Shown: positions 26,405-36,669, counted from the stretch's first letter. The stretch is 64,000 nucleotides of DNA from Eubacterium sp. (GCA_017938215.1 JAGBBZ010000023.1:124001-188000), one strand, 5' to 3'. The notes: a model not told the origin generated them from the letters alone. Numbers and translations are program-made.

Positions 26405-27187
26405 ATGAAATTTAATGTTATGGGAAACGAAGAAAATCCGGTCGTTGTCATGCTTACAGGTTCTTTTTGTCCGGGAGAATGTCTGGAGTATATTTATTCA
26501 AGAATGGAGAATTATTATGTTGTTGTTCCAACGTACAATGGACATTACGAAGGAGCAAAAGATTTTACGACGAGGGAAGGGGAGGCAAAAGAAATACGAG
26601 AATACTTATCCAAACTTCATATTGATCATATCCATATGATATACGGACAATCCATGGGATCAGAAATAGGGATGGAACTTTATCGGCAACTTTTGAATGC
26701 GGGAATCAAAGTTGACCATATGTTTTTTGATGGGGCACCTATGATTCGGTTGTCCCCAATATATAAACGATTTATGCGTTTTAAGTTCCGTACGATGATT
26801 CGAATGTTTCGAGATAAGACAATGGATGAAGCTATGAATATGAGATTTCTAAAGCAGTTTGCTGGGAGGAGAATTAAAAGTTTAAAACCGATGATTGAAT
26901 CTTTGGTGGTGGTTGCTCCGTACTTGAGTGTGAATTCTATCAAGAATGAAGTAGAGTGTTGCTATACATTTGATTTTCCAGAGCTGGATGATGAAATGCA
27001 AAAGAATACGTATTTCTTTTATGGGGATGAAGAAAAAGCATATCAGACATGTTATAATCTGGTTCAAAAGGCATATCCAAACGCAAATTATCGGGTAGAA
27101 AAGGGGCATGGGCACATGACGTATTCGTGTGAAGAACCGGACAAATATGTCCAATGGCTACAGGATATTATTGTAAGCACGAACTAG
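26405..27187 (+). CDS. Alpha/beta hydrolase
   Basis: 260 aa. Nucleophile elbow GQSMGSE (GxSxG) near residue 84, late acid and histidine in FFYGDEEKAY and GHGHMTY, typical of alpha/beta hydrolase order Ser-Asp-His. No signal peptide, so cytoplasmic. Pairing with a MarR regulator suggests turnover of a small toxic or signalling ester, but the substrate cannot be read. GTAGGAGG lies just upstream of the ATG. Confidence 0.82.
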   Translation: MKFNVMGNEENPVVVMLTGSFCPGECLEYIYSRMENYYVVVPTYNGHYEGAKDFTTREGEAKEIREYLSKLHIDHIHMIYGQSMGSEIGMELYRQLLNAGIKVDHMFFDGAPMIRLSPIYKRFMRFKFRTMIRMFRDKTMDEAMNMRFLKQFAGRRIKSLKPMIESLVVVAPYLSVNSIKNEVECCYTFDFPELDDEMQKNTYFFYGDEEKAYQTCYNLVQKAYPNANYRVEKGHGHMTYSCEEPDKYVQWLQDIIVSTN

Positions 27188-27240
27188 AGAGGATAGTTCG
27201 CTTAGTAAGTTCGCCATCTCGCGGAGCCTTTCTGTATTAG

Positions 27241-27487
27241 GTTGCTTGGCTTTCATATCAAAGCATAATAATAAAATAATATCCGAACGAGACTTATTTC
27301 ACGCCGGTGAGAGCATCATGTGTTTTATGATGCCTCACCGCTGCGCGAAATGCTAGTGCGAACGGTCTCGTCGAGGATATAATTTTATTATATGCTTTAT
27401 GAATGATGGCAACCAACCATTAGTGCGAACGGTCTCGTCGAGGATATTATTTTATTATATGCTTTATGAATGATGCCAACCAATCAT
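27241..27487. repeat. Imperfect palindromic element with a duplicated right half
   Basis: The sequence around 27241-27294 is an imperfect inverted copy of 27367-27419 (for example AATAAAATAATATCC against GGATATAATTTTATT). The centre at 27309-27344 holds a smaller stem GGTGAG-GCATCAT / ATGATG-CTCACC. The right half, 67 bp at 27354-27420, is repeated immediately at 27421-27487 with 3 mismatches. The second copy covers the ppk1 stop codon. MITE-like or convergent-terminator element. Confidence 0.75.
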
Positions 27488-29565
27488 CGCCGTGCTTCCC
27501 TACAAAACTGCATCTGGGATCCCACAGGTGCTTTTCCTTGACGTTCGATTTTCTTATACACACCACCATAAATCATAACCGGGCTATCGGTTTCGCTGAT
27601 TACGTTGTCTGGTTGGAGAAGATGTGCTTTCAAGTTATCAGCCAGCTGTACATCCAAGATGTGGACAATTTCATCTTTTAATCTTTGGTCTTCCACAGGG
27701 AAGAGGATTTCCACTCTTTTGTCCAGATTTCGAGGCATCCAGTCGGCACTTCCCATGTAAATCTCCGTATCTCCATCATTTTCAAAGTAGTAAATGCGGG
27801 AGTGCTCCAAAAAAGTACCAACGATGGAGCGTACACGGATGTTTTCGCTCATGCCTTTGACGCCTTGCTTGAGACAACAGATTCCACGGACGATTAAGTC
27901 AATCTGTACTCCGGCGGAGGAAGCGTCATATAGAGCTTCGATGATACCAGCGTCGCAGAGCGAGTTCATTTTAGCAATGATTTTTGCAGGTTTGCCGTTC
28001 CTTGCATTGTCACGTTCGCGCTCAATCAATGCGATGAATTTGTTGCGTAGCCAGATTGGCGCTAAGGCAAGCTTGTTCCAAGCTAGAGGCTCCGAATATC
28101 CGGAGAGCATGTTAAAGACTGCAGTAGCATCTTCGCCATATGCCCGCTTGCAGGTAAACATACCCATATCGGTGTAAAGTTTCGCGGTGGAATCGTTGTA
28201 GTTACCGGTTCCTAGATGGACGTAACGACGGATACCGTCTTCTTCGCGACGTACTACCAGTGTGATTTTACTGTGAGTTTTTAAGCCCACCAAACCGTAG
28301 ATAACGTGGCACCCGGCCTTCTCTAATTTGCGGGCCCACACGATATTATTTTCTTCATCAAAACGTGCTTTCAATTCCACCAGTACCGTGACTTGTTTTC
28401 CGTTTTCCGCTGCCTGAGCAAGAGAAGCAATGATCGGTGAATTGCTGCTGACACGATATAACGTCTGCTTGATGGCTAGGACATCGGGATCCTTGGCGGC
28501 AAGACGAACAAAATTTACCACAGGATCAAAGGTTTCGTATGGGTGATGAAGTAGAATATCACCTTCCTGAATCTGTTCAAATAAATCACGGTCCATATCT
28601 AGCATTTTCGGTGGTTGAGGAATGTATTTGGCTTCTTTGAGATGGTCAAATCCTTCCATTCCATAAACCTTCATCAAGAAAGTCAAATCCAGCGGTCCAT
28701 TGATCTTAAATATGTCCTCTTCCTGAATCGCCAATTCCTTTTTCAAAATTTTCAATAGGCGCTTGTCGATACCAGCTTCCACTTCCAAACGGATGGCTTC
28801 ACCCCATTGGCGTTTTTTGATCTGGCGTTCAATTTCGATGAGAAGGTCTGCTGCTTCGTCTTCATCGATTGTTAAGTCCGCGTTGCGCATGACACGATAA
28901 GGCGTTGCGGCAAGTACCTTGTAATTCAAAAAGAGTCGCTGGATATTTTTTTCGATGACCTGTTCCAATAAAATAATGGTAGTATCCCCTTCCTTTTCCG
29001 AAGGAATTGTGACGATGCGAGGAAGTACCGACGGAACTTGCACGGTGGCAAAGTCAATGGTATCCTTTTTCTTTTTGTCCATCAAAAGTGCCGCGATATT
29101 CAACGATTTATTGCGAATCAAAGGAAATGGACGAGAAGAGTCCACCGCCATTGGGGTAAGTACGGGATACACTTCTTTAAGGAAATATTGATCCACATAA
29201 GCGGCTTGCTCTTTTGTCAGATTCTCATATTGGGTGATAATCTTCAATCCTTGGCGTTTTAACGCGGGAAGGAAGGAACGGTTATAGGTGTTGTATTGGG
29301 TTTCCACCAATTCATGGGTGCCTTGAGAAATGGCTTCCAGCTGCTGCTTTGGCGTCAACCCGGCAATGTCCTTTTTCGTGTATTTGGCGTGGACCATATC
29401 CTTCAAAGAAGCGACGCGAATCATAAAAAATTCATCCAGATTCGATGCCGTAATACTTAAAAATTTGAGGCGTTCCATCAAAGGATTGTTTTTATCCTTT
29501 GCTTCGGATAAAACGCGGTAATTAAAGCCAAGCCAACTTAATTCTCGGTTGTAAAATTTGTTCAT
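27484..29565 (-). CDS. ppk1: Polyphosphate kinase 1
   Basis: 693 aa, full length. PPK1 transfers the gamma phosphate of ATP to growing polyphosphate and back. N domain NRELSWLGFNYRVL; head domain; catalytic histidines in LKTHSKITLVVRRE and GVYKK region, with RRYVHLGTGNYND as the hallmark and IYMGSADWMPRNLDKRVE in C2. It is co-transcribed with the upstream ppx gene (18-nt gap). Its stop codon lies inside a 67-bp repeat copy, so the extreme C terminus (MQFCREARR) may have been altered by it. Confidence 0.95.
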   Translation of the reverse strand: MNKFYNRELSWLGFNYRVLSEAKDKNNPLMERLKFLSITASNLDEFFMIRVASLKDMVHAKYTKKDIAGLTPKQQLEAISQGTHELVETQYNTYNRSFLPALKRQGLKIITQYENLTKEQAAYVDQYFLKEVYPVLTPMAVDSSRPFPLIRNKSLNIAALLMDKKKKDTIDFATVQVPSVLPRIVTIPSEKEGDTTIILLEQVIEKNIQRLFLNYKVLAATPYRVMRNADLTIDEDEAADLLIEIERQIKKRQWGEAIRLEVEAGIDKRLLKILKKELAIQEEDIFKINGPLDLTFLMKVYGMEGFDHLKEAKYIPQPPKMLDMDRDLFEQIQEGDILLHHPYETFDPVVNFVRLAAKDPDVLAIKQTLYRVSSNSPIIASLAQAAENGKQVTVLVELKARFDEENNIVWARKLEKAGCHVIYGLVGLKTHSKITLVVRREEDGIRRYVHLGTGNYNDSTAKLYTDMGMFTCKRAYGEDATAVFNMLSGYSEPLAWNKLALAPIWLRNKFIALIERERDNARNGKPAKIIAKMNSLCDAGIIEALYDASSAGVQIDLIVRGICCLKQGVKGMSENIRVRSIVGTFLEHSRIYYFENDGDTEIYMGSADWMPRNLDKRVEILFPVEDQRLKDEIVHILDVQLADNLKAHLLQPDNVISETDSPVMIYGGVYKKIERQGKAPVGSQMQFCREARR

Positions 29566-29583
29566 ATAGAATCCCCCATTTCA

Positions 29584-31083
29584 CTATTTTTTCTTTTTTA
29601 ATACTGGGCGAATACCAAAGGCTTCTTCGAAAATATCTGCTTTGTTGTGAAAAAGCCCCTTCTCCAATGTGATATCTGCCATCGTATGTGCGACGATGCG
29701 GAGAGAAGAATCCTCCAACGTCACACTTACGCGTTTGATTTTTTGTGTATTGCTTTTGTCCAATACGTTCGCTAATTTAAGAATTGCGCAAAGCTTAACA
29801 ATCGTAATGTATTCATCACGGGAAATCTCATCTTCAATCTCGCTATATGGAGGAAAATATCCACTGTCATAGCGAATGATATTTGCAACGATGACGCGTT
29901 CCTTGTGTGAGATGCCGATGATCTCTGTGCTCATAATAATCTTATACGAATTTTCGCGAGATCCTGCCATGTTCACGTATGCCCCACAACTGTGTAAAAT
30001 TGCGCCGATTTGAAGCAAAAGTCGTTCCCGTTTTCCGAGACCGTGAAGTTTGCGAATGCTATCGAAAATCTCCGTGGCGAGGTAGGTGACATTTTCCGCA
30101 TGATTCATATCTACGTGATACCGCAATGCAATATTCTGTGCAGTGGCGATAATGTCTTGCGTAAAATCGTGGCCAGTGAGAAGTTTTACCTTCTTTTCGG
30201 CATATTCCACAACCATGCTATCGCACAACCCGATGCTGGACAAATAAATATCATTCGCTTTTACAAGGGAGGCGATTTTACGCAGAAGCAATGTGGTAGA
30301 AAGGGTGATTTCGTTTTGGGTGGAACTCATTCCCAACGGAAAATCCAAGCGATTGAATTCCTTTCTTGAAATCGGCCAGGTAAGATTTTTTTGCGTATTT
30401 GCAACGTGATAGACAAGCTCCGGAATCATAATACCGGTTGCAATAATATGTCGGATTTTTTTTCCTTGCAAATACATCTGGGAAAATTCATTTAAATCTT
30501 TGTCAAGGTATTCGGAAATTAAGTCTCGATAACTGAAAATCTCCGGTTCCAATGTGTGAAGCAATTCTTGGATTCGAGAAGGACCTAACTTGAGATTTTG
30601 GGTGAATTCCAAGGTGCCTTCTGTAAAAAGGGAAAGCTGTACGCTTCCTCCACCCATATCCACGATCAAGGCCCCTTCATCGAGAAGGGTGCCAAGATTT
30701 CGTTCATTTTGCATAACCGCTTTATAATACAAAAAGTGTTCTTCGCTGTTGCTGAGAATACGGACTTTAATGTCGGACTGCAATTTGATCTGGTCCAGAA
30801 GAATTAGTTGGTTGGATGCCTCGCGCAAGGCATCGGTGCCATATGCATGGTAAGCAGTTACCTGATATTCTTCCATTATTTTTTTAAAATCCTTCATTAC
30901 CCGACAAATTTCGGACATGGTTTTATATGAAATTTGTCCATTGGCAAATACGTCGGTGCCAAGGGACATTTTGTGCCGAAGATGCGTGAGTTCCACAATG
31001 CCATTTGCCTTTGAAACTTCGTATATTTTCATGGCAAGTTCGGTGGAGCCTACATCAATGGCTGCATATGTCGTAATAGCCAT
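29584..31083 (-). CDS. ppx: Ppx/GppA-family exopolyphosphatase
   Basis: 499 aa. N-terminal actin/HSP70-like phosphatase domains: AAIDVGSTELAMKIYEV, DALREASNQ, and LIVDMGGGSVQLSLF (phosphate-binding). The C-terminal helical part has HSCGAYVNMAGSRENSYKI, an HD-like segment as in long Ppx proteins. It removes terminal phosphates from polyphosphate or converts pppGpp to ppGpp. AGGAGG is 5 nt before the ATG. Directly upstream of ppk1 in the same direction, a common synthesis/degradation pair. Confidence 0.92.
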   Translation of the reverse strand: MAITTYAAIDVGSTELAMKIYEVSKANGIVELTHLRHKMSLGTDVFANGQISYKTMSEICRVMKDFKKIMEEYQVTAYHAYGTDALREASNQLILLDQIKLQSDIKVRILSNSEEHFLYYKAVMQNERNLGTLLDEGALIVDMGGGSVQLSLFTEGTLEFTQNLKLGPSRIQELLHTLEPEIFSYRDLISEYLDKDLNEFSQMYLQGKKIRHIIATGIMIPELVYHVANTQKNLTWPISRKEFNRLDFPLGMSSTQNEITLSTTLLLRKIASLVKANDIYLSSIGLCDSMVVEYAEKKVKLLTGHDFTQDIIATAQNIALRYHVDMNHAENVTYLATEIFDSIRKLHGLGKRERLLLQIGAILHSCGAYVNMAGSRENSYKIIMSTEIIGISHKERVIVANIIRYDSGYFPPYSEIEDEISRDEYITIVKLCAILKLANVLDKSNTQKIKRVSVTLEDSSLRIVAHTMADITLEKGLFHNKADIFEEAFGIRPVLKKKK

Positions 31084-31171
31084 AAAAACCTCCTATCAGA
31101 AGTAGCCCATTGGGCAGAATCAAATACTACCTATATTTTACTATTATTTTGTCAAAAACTCTAGTATTTTA

Positions 31172-31200
31172 TTGCAAAGATTTGGAGAATCAGATAGAAT
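31172..31200 (+). promoter_or_regulatory. Promoter of queA
   Basis: TTGCAA and TAGAAT separated by 17 nt, placing the transcription start near 31207, upstream of both candidate queA starts. Confidence 0.55.
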
Positions 31201-31262
31201 ATACAACAGGGTGTTTAAAGGAGCGAGAAATGGGAAAAATGAATTCGGATTGGAGCGGAAAG

Positions 31263-32291
31263 ATGAAAACAAGTGATTTTTATTTTGATCTTCCACAAGA
31301 GCAGATTGCACAGGACCCGTTGAGTGATCGGAGTTCTTCCAGGCTTATGGTTCTCCATAAAAAAACTGGCGAGATTGAGCATCGGACCTTTACGGATATT
31401 GTGGAATATTTGAAACCGGGAGATTGCCTTGTGCGGAACAATACAAAAGTAATTCCGGCGAGATTGTTTGGAACGAGAGAGGACACAGGTGCCGTTATCG
31501 AGTTTTTGCTTTTGAAACGTCGGCAGGATGATGTGTGGGAAACTCTTGTGAAACCGGGAAAAAAGGCAAGAACCGGCGCGAAAATTTCTTTTGGTGAAGG
31601 TATTTTAAAGGGAGAGATTGTGGATGTTCTGGAGGACGGAAACCGTCTGATTCAATTTTCCTATGAAGGAATTTTTGAAGAAATTCTGGATGAACTTGGA
31701 CAGATGCCACTTCCACCTTACATTACTCACAAATTGGAAGATAAGAACCGGTATCAGACGGTGTATGCCAAGTACGATGGATCGGCAGCAGCGCCTACAG
31801 CAGGACTTCATTTTACAGAGGAACTTTTTCAAAAATTGAAGGAAAAGGGAGTGCTGGTAGCCAATGTAACGTTGCATGTTGGTTTGGGTACTTTTCGACC
31901 GGTAAAGGTGGATGATGTGACGGCACATCATATGCACTCGGAGCATTACTTTATCGAGCCGGAGGAGGCAGAGAAAATAAACCGTGCCCGTCGTGAAGGG
32001 GGACGGATTATCTGTGTAGGAACTACCAGTTGTCGTACCATTGAGTCTGCGGCGACAGAGGATGGAACCCTTTCAGCATCAGAGGAAAATACGGAGATTT
32101 TTATTTATCCGGGATATCAGTTTAAAATCATGGATGAGTTGATTACAAATTTCCATTTACCAGAATCCACTCTTCTTATGTTGGTTTCTGCGCTGGCGGG
32201 AAAGGAATTTGTTTTACGTGCGTATGAGGAAGCTGTGAAGGAAGGATATCGATTTTTTAGTTTCGGGGATGCGATGTACATCACCGATTAA
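31263..32291 (+). CDS. queA: S-adenosylmethionine:tRNA ribosyltransferase-isomerase
   Basis: 342 aa from the family-typical start [11 protein letters not shown]. QueA transfers and isomerises the ribose of SAM to preQ1-tRNA, making epoxyqueuosine. Conserved segments: [38 protein letters not shown] sequence, [24 protein letters not shown], and [15 protein letters not shown]. Two starts are plausible: ATG 31263 (GGAG 7 nt upstream) and ATG 31230, 11 codons earlier, with AAAGGAG at 6 nt. It is divergent from ppx. Confidence 0.93.
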   Translation: MKTSDFYFDLPQEQIAQDPLSDRSSSRLMVLHKKTGEIEHRTFTDIVEYLKPGDCLVRNNTKVIPARLFGTREDTGAVIEFLLLKRRQDDVWETLVKPGKKARTGAKISFGEGILKGEIVDVLEDGNRLIQFSYEGIFEEILDELGQMPLPPYITHKLEDKNRYQTVYAKYDGSAAAPTAGLHFTEELFQKLKEKGVLVANVTLHVGLGTFRPVKVDDVTAHHMHSEHYFIEPEEAEKINRARREGGRIICVGTTSCRTIESAATEDGTLSASEENTEIFIYPGYQFKIMDELITNFHLPESTLLMLVSALAGKEFVLRAYEEAVKEGYRFFSFGDAMYITD

Positions 32292-32314
32292 GGATTGCCA
32301 GGAAAGGAGTAGTC

Positions 32315-33211
32315 ATGCGAGGGCAAAAACTATTATTCATTTACAATCCACATGCTGGAAAAGAGACGATGAAAAATAAGCTTTCCGATGTTATTGAATC
32401 GTTTATGAGGGCGGAATATGAGGTGACGATTTTCGCTACGCAAAGAGAAAAAGAGGCGACGGAAATCGTGTTGGAGCAAGGGATGAATTACCATCGAATC
32501 ATATGCTCAGGCGGTGATGGGACGCTTCATGAAGTGACGCAGGGGTTGATGCAGATGTCTCCCGAGGAGCGGCCAGTATGTGGCTACATTCCTACGGGAA
32601 CGGTAAATGATTTTGCCCGTGGATTAAAACTTCCCATGCGCGTCAAGATGGCGGCGAAGGTAGCGGCTGGTGACAATGTGCGCCCGGTGGATATCGGGTT
32701 GATGAATGGTCGGTGTTTTACTTATGTGGCTGCGTTTGGAGCGTTCACATCGGTTTCCTACGAGACACCGCAATCTGCAAAAAACCTTTTGGGGAAAACG
32801 GCGTATCTCATGCAGGCAATGGCGCAACTTGGAAATATTACGCCATATCATGCCACGATCCGAACAGACCGTGAGCAGATTGAAGATGATTTTGTGTTTG
32901 GCATGGTAAGCAATGCAAAAAGTATTGGTGGCTTTCCGCTTTTCAAAAAGCAAAATGTATCTTTAAATGATGGTGTGTTTGAGGGGATTTTTATTAAGAT
33001 GCCCAAAACGCCATTAGAGCTTCAGGCAGTATTGAATTCGTTCGTGAAATTGACTCCGAATGAACAAATCATTGGACTCCATAGCAAACGGTTTGAAATT
33101 ATTTCAGAGGAAAAAATCCCGTTTACTTTGGATGGAGAAAATGGCGGAAGTTTTGCGGAGACGGAAATTCAGTGTTGTCACAAGGCGATAGATTATGTTT
33201 GGGGAAATTGA
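32315..33211 (+). CDS. YegS/DagK-family lipid kinase
   Basis: 298 aa diacylglycerol kinase catalytic fold. IYNPHAGKETMKNKL begins the domain, SGGDGTLHEVTQGL is the nucleotide-binding loop, and GTVNDFARGLKLP with the DIGLMNGR stretch are characteristic. C-terminal beta domain ends LDGENGG. Such kinases recycle diacylglycerol or phosphorylate related lipids at the membrane. Start ATG 32315 follows AAAGGAG. It lies 23 nt after queA. Confidence 0.88.
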   Translation: MRGQKLLFIYNPHAGKETMKNKLSDVIESFMRAEYEVTIFATQREKEATEIVLEQGMNYHRIICSGGDGTLHEVTQGLMQMSPEERPVCGYIPTGTVNDFARGLKLPMRVKMAAKVAAGDNVRPVDIGLMNGRCFTYVAAFGAFTSVSYETPQSAKNLLGKTAYLMQAMAQLGNITPYHATIRTDREQIEDDFVFGMVSNAKSIGGFPLFKKQNVSLNDGVFEGIFIKMPKTPLELQAVLNSFVKLTPNEQIIGLHSKRFEIISEEKIPFTLDGENGGSFAETEIQCCHKAIDYVWGN

Positions 33212-33349
33212 CTTATTTTTGTCACGATTTAGTCAAAAAACTGTCAAATTATTTTTTTATACTAGAGAACGTAGAGTTAGCACCTGGTTTTTGGGTGTGT
33301 AACATAGGGAACATGTAAGTTATTAGACAAAAAGAAATGAGGTAAAATT

Positions 33350-35086
33350 ATGACGAAACGATTTCAGAGAATGTGTGCGCGTGTGTGTAGCGTACTTATG
33401 ATTCCGATGCTTGTAGCATCTCCAATGGACGCAGCGCAAGTGCAAAGCACTTCCGTGAAAAACATTGCGACAGCAAATGCTGAATCTACACCAGTAGAAT
33501 CTGCGCTTCCAGCGGTTACACCGGAAGCTTCGATTACTCCTTTGGCAACTCCTTTGGTGACACCAGAGAGCTCCATGGCTCCGACACCAAGTGCAGACCC
33601 GATGGCGACGGCGGATCCATCTGCATCCATCAACCCTTCTGCGACACCATTGCCAACCCCGACACCAGTGCCTAGCTTTAAAAGTGCCATTCCGGATGAG
33701 ACATTCCGTAAAGTGGTAAACGAGTTGGTTTTTGGTGGTTTGGCACAAGATACAGACATTCTCTCGGATGGAATGTTAACACAGATCGCTGCTTATACAG
33801 GAAAGATTGATGTACGTGGAATGGGCATCGTGAACTTAAAGGGAATCGAGTATTTTACAGGAATTACAGAGCTTGATTGTGCACATAATAATCTTCAGCT
33901 TTTGGATCTGTCCACATTGACAAATCTGAAAACAATCGATACATCTTACAATGACTTGACCGAGCTGACAGTTGGAAAAGATAATGTTCTGGAAGTGATT
34001 GATTGTAGTGATAACAATTTGACTGCATTGAATTTGGCATCCATGACTACTGTATTGAGTTTGGATTGTAGCAACAATGATATTTCAAACTTGAATGTTT
34101 CTGGTTTGTATCAGTTGAAGACGATGGATTGTAGTGACAATGCGTTACCTTCATTGGCAGTGGAAGGTCTTGTGGCGTTGGAGGAATTGTATGCAGATGG
34201 AAATGCCATTGTGAATCTCAACGTATCTACATTGAAAGAATTGAAAGTATTGGAGTGCAGAAAAAGTGAGTTGACATTGCCGGTGCAGGCAATCGGCGAA
34301 TCTTATTGTGGTGTTGTTCTCCCAGAGGGGGCAACAAAGCCATCCAATATTTCGGATAGTGGAGCATACGATGAGGCAACACGTGGTATTGTATGGGACA
34401 AGGTAAAAGGCGTTCCAGCGAAAATCACATATACTTACGAAATTACAGGTAAGAAACAAAATGTAACGGTAACAATCAATACGGATAAAACAAATTTTGT
34501 TGAAAAAGCTGTAAGCGTTGGCGGTGTGGGAACGATTACAGCGAAAAGCACCGGGTACAATAAGGTGAAGATCTCTTGGAATGGTGCAGATGGTGCTTCC
34601 GGATATCGTGTATATCGTTCCACCTCTAAGAATGGTACATTTACCAAAATCAAGTCCGTGACTTCCAGCTCAAAAGTATCTTATACGAATTCGGGCATTT
34701 CCTGTGGTACCACTTACTATTACAAAGTTCGTGCGTATCGTTTGATTGATGGGAATTACTACTTTGGCGAGTATTCAAATGTAGTTTCCGGAAAGGCAGT
34801 TCCGGCAGCACCGGGTGGTGTTTCTGTATCCAAAGCATCTAAGAAGTATGTGAAAGTATCTTGGAATAAGGTGTCAGGAGCAGATGGATATCGTGTTTAT
34901 CGTTCCACATCCAAGACCAGTGGTTTCTCAAAAATTAAGACGGTAAAATCCGGTTCTACGATTTCTTGTAAAAAGAAAACAACTCGATATAAGAAATATT
35001 ATTACAAAGTTCGTGCATATAAGACTGTGAATGGTAAAAAAGTATGGGGAGCATACTCATCAGTAAAAGGAAAGACTTTGAAATAG
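33350..35086 (+). CDS. Secreted leucine-rich-repeat protein with two FN3 domains
   Basis: 578 aa. Signal peptide (residues 1-29, ending DAA), a threonine/proline/serine-rich stalk (about 45-105), then leucine-rich repeats at about 125-300 with the unit LxxLDCSNNxLxxLN (LDCAHNNLQLLDLSTLTNLK, LDCSNNDISNLN). Residues 395-480 and 485-575 are FN3-like repeats with repeated GYRVYRSTSK and YYYKVRAY. No catalytic domain or LPxTG motif. Such proteins mediate surface binding. Own terminator; downstream neighbour is the xylanase gene. Confidence 0.87.
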   Translation: MTKRFQRMCARVCSVLMIPMLVASPMDAAQVQSTSVKNIATANAESTPVESALPAVTPEASITPLATPLVTPESSMAPTPSADPMATADPSASINPSATPLPTPTPVPSFKSAIPDETFRKVVNELVFGGLAQDTDILSDGMLTQIAAYTGKIDVRGMGIVNLKGIEYFTGITELDCAHNNLQLLDLSTLTNLKTIDTSYNDLTELTVGKDNVLEVIDCSDNNLTALNLASMTTVLSLDCSNNDISNLNVSGLYQLKTMDCSDNALPSLAVEGLVALEELYADGNAIVNLNVSTLKELKVLECRKSELTLPVQAIGESYCGVVLPEGATKPSNISDSGAYDEATRGIVWDKVKGVPAKITYTYEITGKKQNVTVTINTDKTNFVEKAVSVGGVGTITAKSTGYNKVKISWNGADGASGYRVYRSTSKNGTFTKIKSVTSSSKVSYTNSGISCGTTYYYKVRAYRLIDGNYYFGEYSNVVSGKAVPAAPGGVSVSKASKKYVKVSWNKVSGADGYRVYRSTSKTSGFSKIKTVKSGSTISCKKKTTRYKKYYYKVRAYKTVNGKKVWGAYSSVKGKTLK

Positions 35087-35111
35087 TAAATGTGATATAG
35101 TAAAAATAAAC

Positions 35112-35159
35112 AAAAAGGGAAAGATATTCTGAAAAAAATCAGACATCTTTCCCTTTTTT
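35112..35159. terminator. Terminator after the LRR/FN3 gene
   Basis: AAAAAGGGAAAGAT pairs with ATCTTTCCCTTTTT, with TCTGA/TCAGA inside the stem, followed by TTTTTT. Symmetrical A/T runs allow either direction. Confidence 0.85.
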
Positions 35160-35167
35160 GATCAATA

Positions 35168-35223
35168 TTTTCGAAAAATCAACGAAATGTTTTTGTGCAA
35201 TGTGTTGAAACGTTTTCGAAAAC
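35168..35223. promoter_or_regulatory. Paired TTTTCGAAAA palindromes upstream of the xylanase gene
   Basis: TTTTCGAAAA occurs at 35168-35177 and again inside the 12-bp perfect palindrome GTTTTCGAAAAC at 35212-35223, 45 bp apart centre to centre. They lie 170-220 bp before the xylanase start and could be operators for a sugar-responsive regulator. The second resembles a cre box but misses its spacing by one base. Confidence 0.4.
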
Positions 35224-35391
35224 TTTTTCGTGGCTTGTGAAAAAGTGACGAAAAATCGAACTTTCTCGGTTTCGATAAGTTTTTTGTTATAAGAGGTATA
35301 ACGAAAATCCTATGAAAAGTTGCAAAAAAATACTTTTCTTTTTGTTACAAATGTGTTACATTTGTACTCGGAGAAAGGAGGTTGCAAAAAG

Positions 35392-36525
35392 ATGCAACGA
35401 AAAAGACTTATGGGGTTTGTAGCTTTGATGTTGTGTATGGCTTTACTGATGCCGACAGTAAGCGCGAAAGCAGCAACAACAATCTACAACGAAAAAACTG
35501 GTACTGAAGGTGGTTACGACTATTGTCTATGGAAAGACTATGGTGACACAAGCATGACACTTACAGGTGGCGGAACATTTGAGTGTTGGTGGGAAAACAT
35601 CGGAAATGCTCTCTTCCGTAAAGGAAAAACACTTGGTTGTGTTCAGAACTATGCATCATATGGAAACATCAAATTAGATTATGGTGTTGACTACCAGCCA
35701 AACGGAAACTCTTACCTCTGTGTGTACGGATGGTCAAGAAATCCATTGGTAGAGTATTACATCGTAGACAGCTGGGGTACTTGGAGACCACCAGGGGGAT
35801 CACCAAAAGCAACCGTTACAATCGACGGCGGAACTTATCAGATTTACGAGACAACTCGTGTAAATCAGCCTTCTATCGATGGTAACACAACATTCAAACA
35901 GTACTGGAGTGTACGTACAAGCAAACGTACAAGCGGTACAATTACCGTAAGTGACCACTTTAAAGCTTGGGCAAACTGTGGTATGAAGCTTGGTAGCTTG
36001 TATGAAGTAACTCTTTGTGTAGAAGGATACCAGAGTAGTGGTTGGGCAAACGTTTACAAGAACAACCTTACATTTGGTGGAAGTAGCTCTTCAGGAAGTT
36101 CTTCTTCAGGAAGCAGCAATTCCGGAAGTTCTTCTTCAGGAAGCAGCAGTTCTAGTGGATCTTACGTAACACAGTGTGAGAACATGACACTTGGTGGATC
36201 TTATGCAGGAAAAATCAGCTCACCATTCTCTGGTGTAGCATTGTATGGTAACAATGATTCTGCTAAGTACACACAGAACTTCGGTTATGGAACACATAAC
36301 TTCACACTTCGTGGATGCTCAAATAACAGCGAGATGGCTCAGGTAGACTTGTACATCGGCGGACAGAAAAAAGGTACATTCTACTATGGAGGAAGCTATC
36401 CAGCATCTTACACAATTAAGAATGTTTCTCATGGTACAGGAAATCAGGAAGTTAAATTGGTATGTACAAGCGACAACGGCAAATGGGATGCATACATTGA
36501 CTACTTGGAAATCACAAATCCATGA
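35392..36525 (+). CDS. GH11 endo-1,4-beta-xylanase with C-terminal CBM36
   Basis: 377 aa. Signal peptide ending SAKA; GH11 jelly roll at about 30-230 with the nucleophile E121 in [12 protein letters not shown] and acid/base E211 in [11 protein letters not shown]; a 28-residue Ser/Gly linker; then a CBM36-type Ca-dependent xylan-binding module ([42 protein letters not shown]). It is secreted and cuts xylan internally. AAAGGAGG is 9 nt before ATG 35392; an upstream in-frame extension to 35320 is not supported. Codon bias suggests high expression. Confidence 0.95.
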   Translation: MQRKRLMGFVALMLCMALLMPTVSAKAATTIYNEKTGTEGGYDYCLWKDYGDTSMTLTGGGTFECWWENIGNALFRKGKTLGCVQNYASYGNIKLDYGVDYQPNGNSYLCVYGWSRNPLVEYYIVDSWGTWRPPGGSPKATVTIDGGTYQIYETTRVNQPSIDGNTTFKQYWSVRTSKRTSGTITVSDHFKAWANCGMKLGSLYEVTLCVEGYQSSGWANVYKNNLTFGGSSSSGSSSSGSSNSGSSSSGSSSSSGSYVTQCENMTLGGSYAGKISSPFSGVALYGNNDSAKYTQNFGYGTHNFTLRGCSNNSEMAQVDLYIGGQKKGTFYYGGSYPASYTIKNVSHGTGNQEVKLVCTSDNGKWDAYIDYLEITNP

Positions 36526-36616
36526 TAAATTAAAAATCAAATTGACTTATGGGGAGTCAGTAGATTTATAAATCACATAAGAGAAAGCACGATGTGTCAA
36601 CATTGTGAGAGGAAAG

Positions 36617-36669
36617 CGTCCTGCAAGTGGTAAATAATCGACCGTGCCACTGCAGGGCGTATTTTTTTC
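36617..36669 (+). terminator. Terminator between xylanase and guaA
   Basis: CGTCCTGCAAGTGG (36617-36630) pairs with CCACTGCAGGGCG (36647-36659) with one bulge and one G-U, followed by TATTTTTTTC. A weak TTGACT/TTATAA pair upstream (36542-36571) might drive a short RNA ending here. Confidence 0.8.

Noticed and set aside
33364..33759. 131-codon antisense frame opposite the Thr/Pro stalk of the LRR/FN3 protein
   Set aside because: Glycine/valine/alanine-rich shadow caused by the ACA/CCA repeats of the plus-strand stalk.
35205..35225. Catabolite-responsive element (cre) upstream of the xylanase
   Set aside because: The TTGAAACG...TCGAA stretch lacks one base compared with the cre spacing; kept only as a palindrome.
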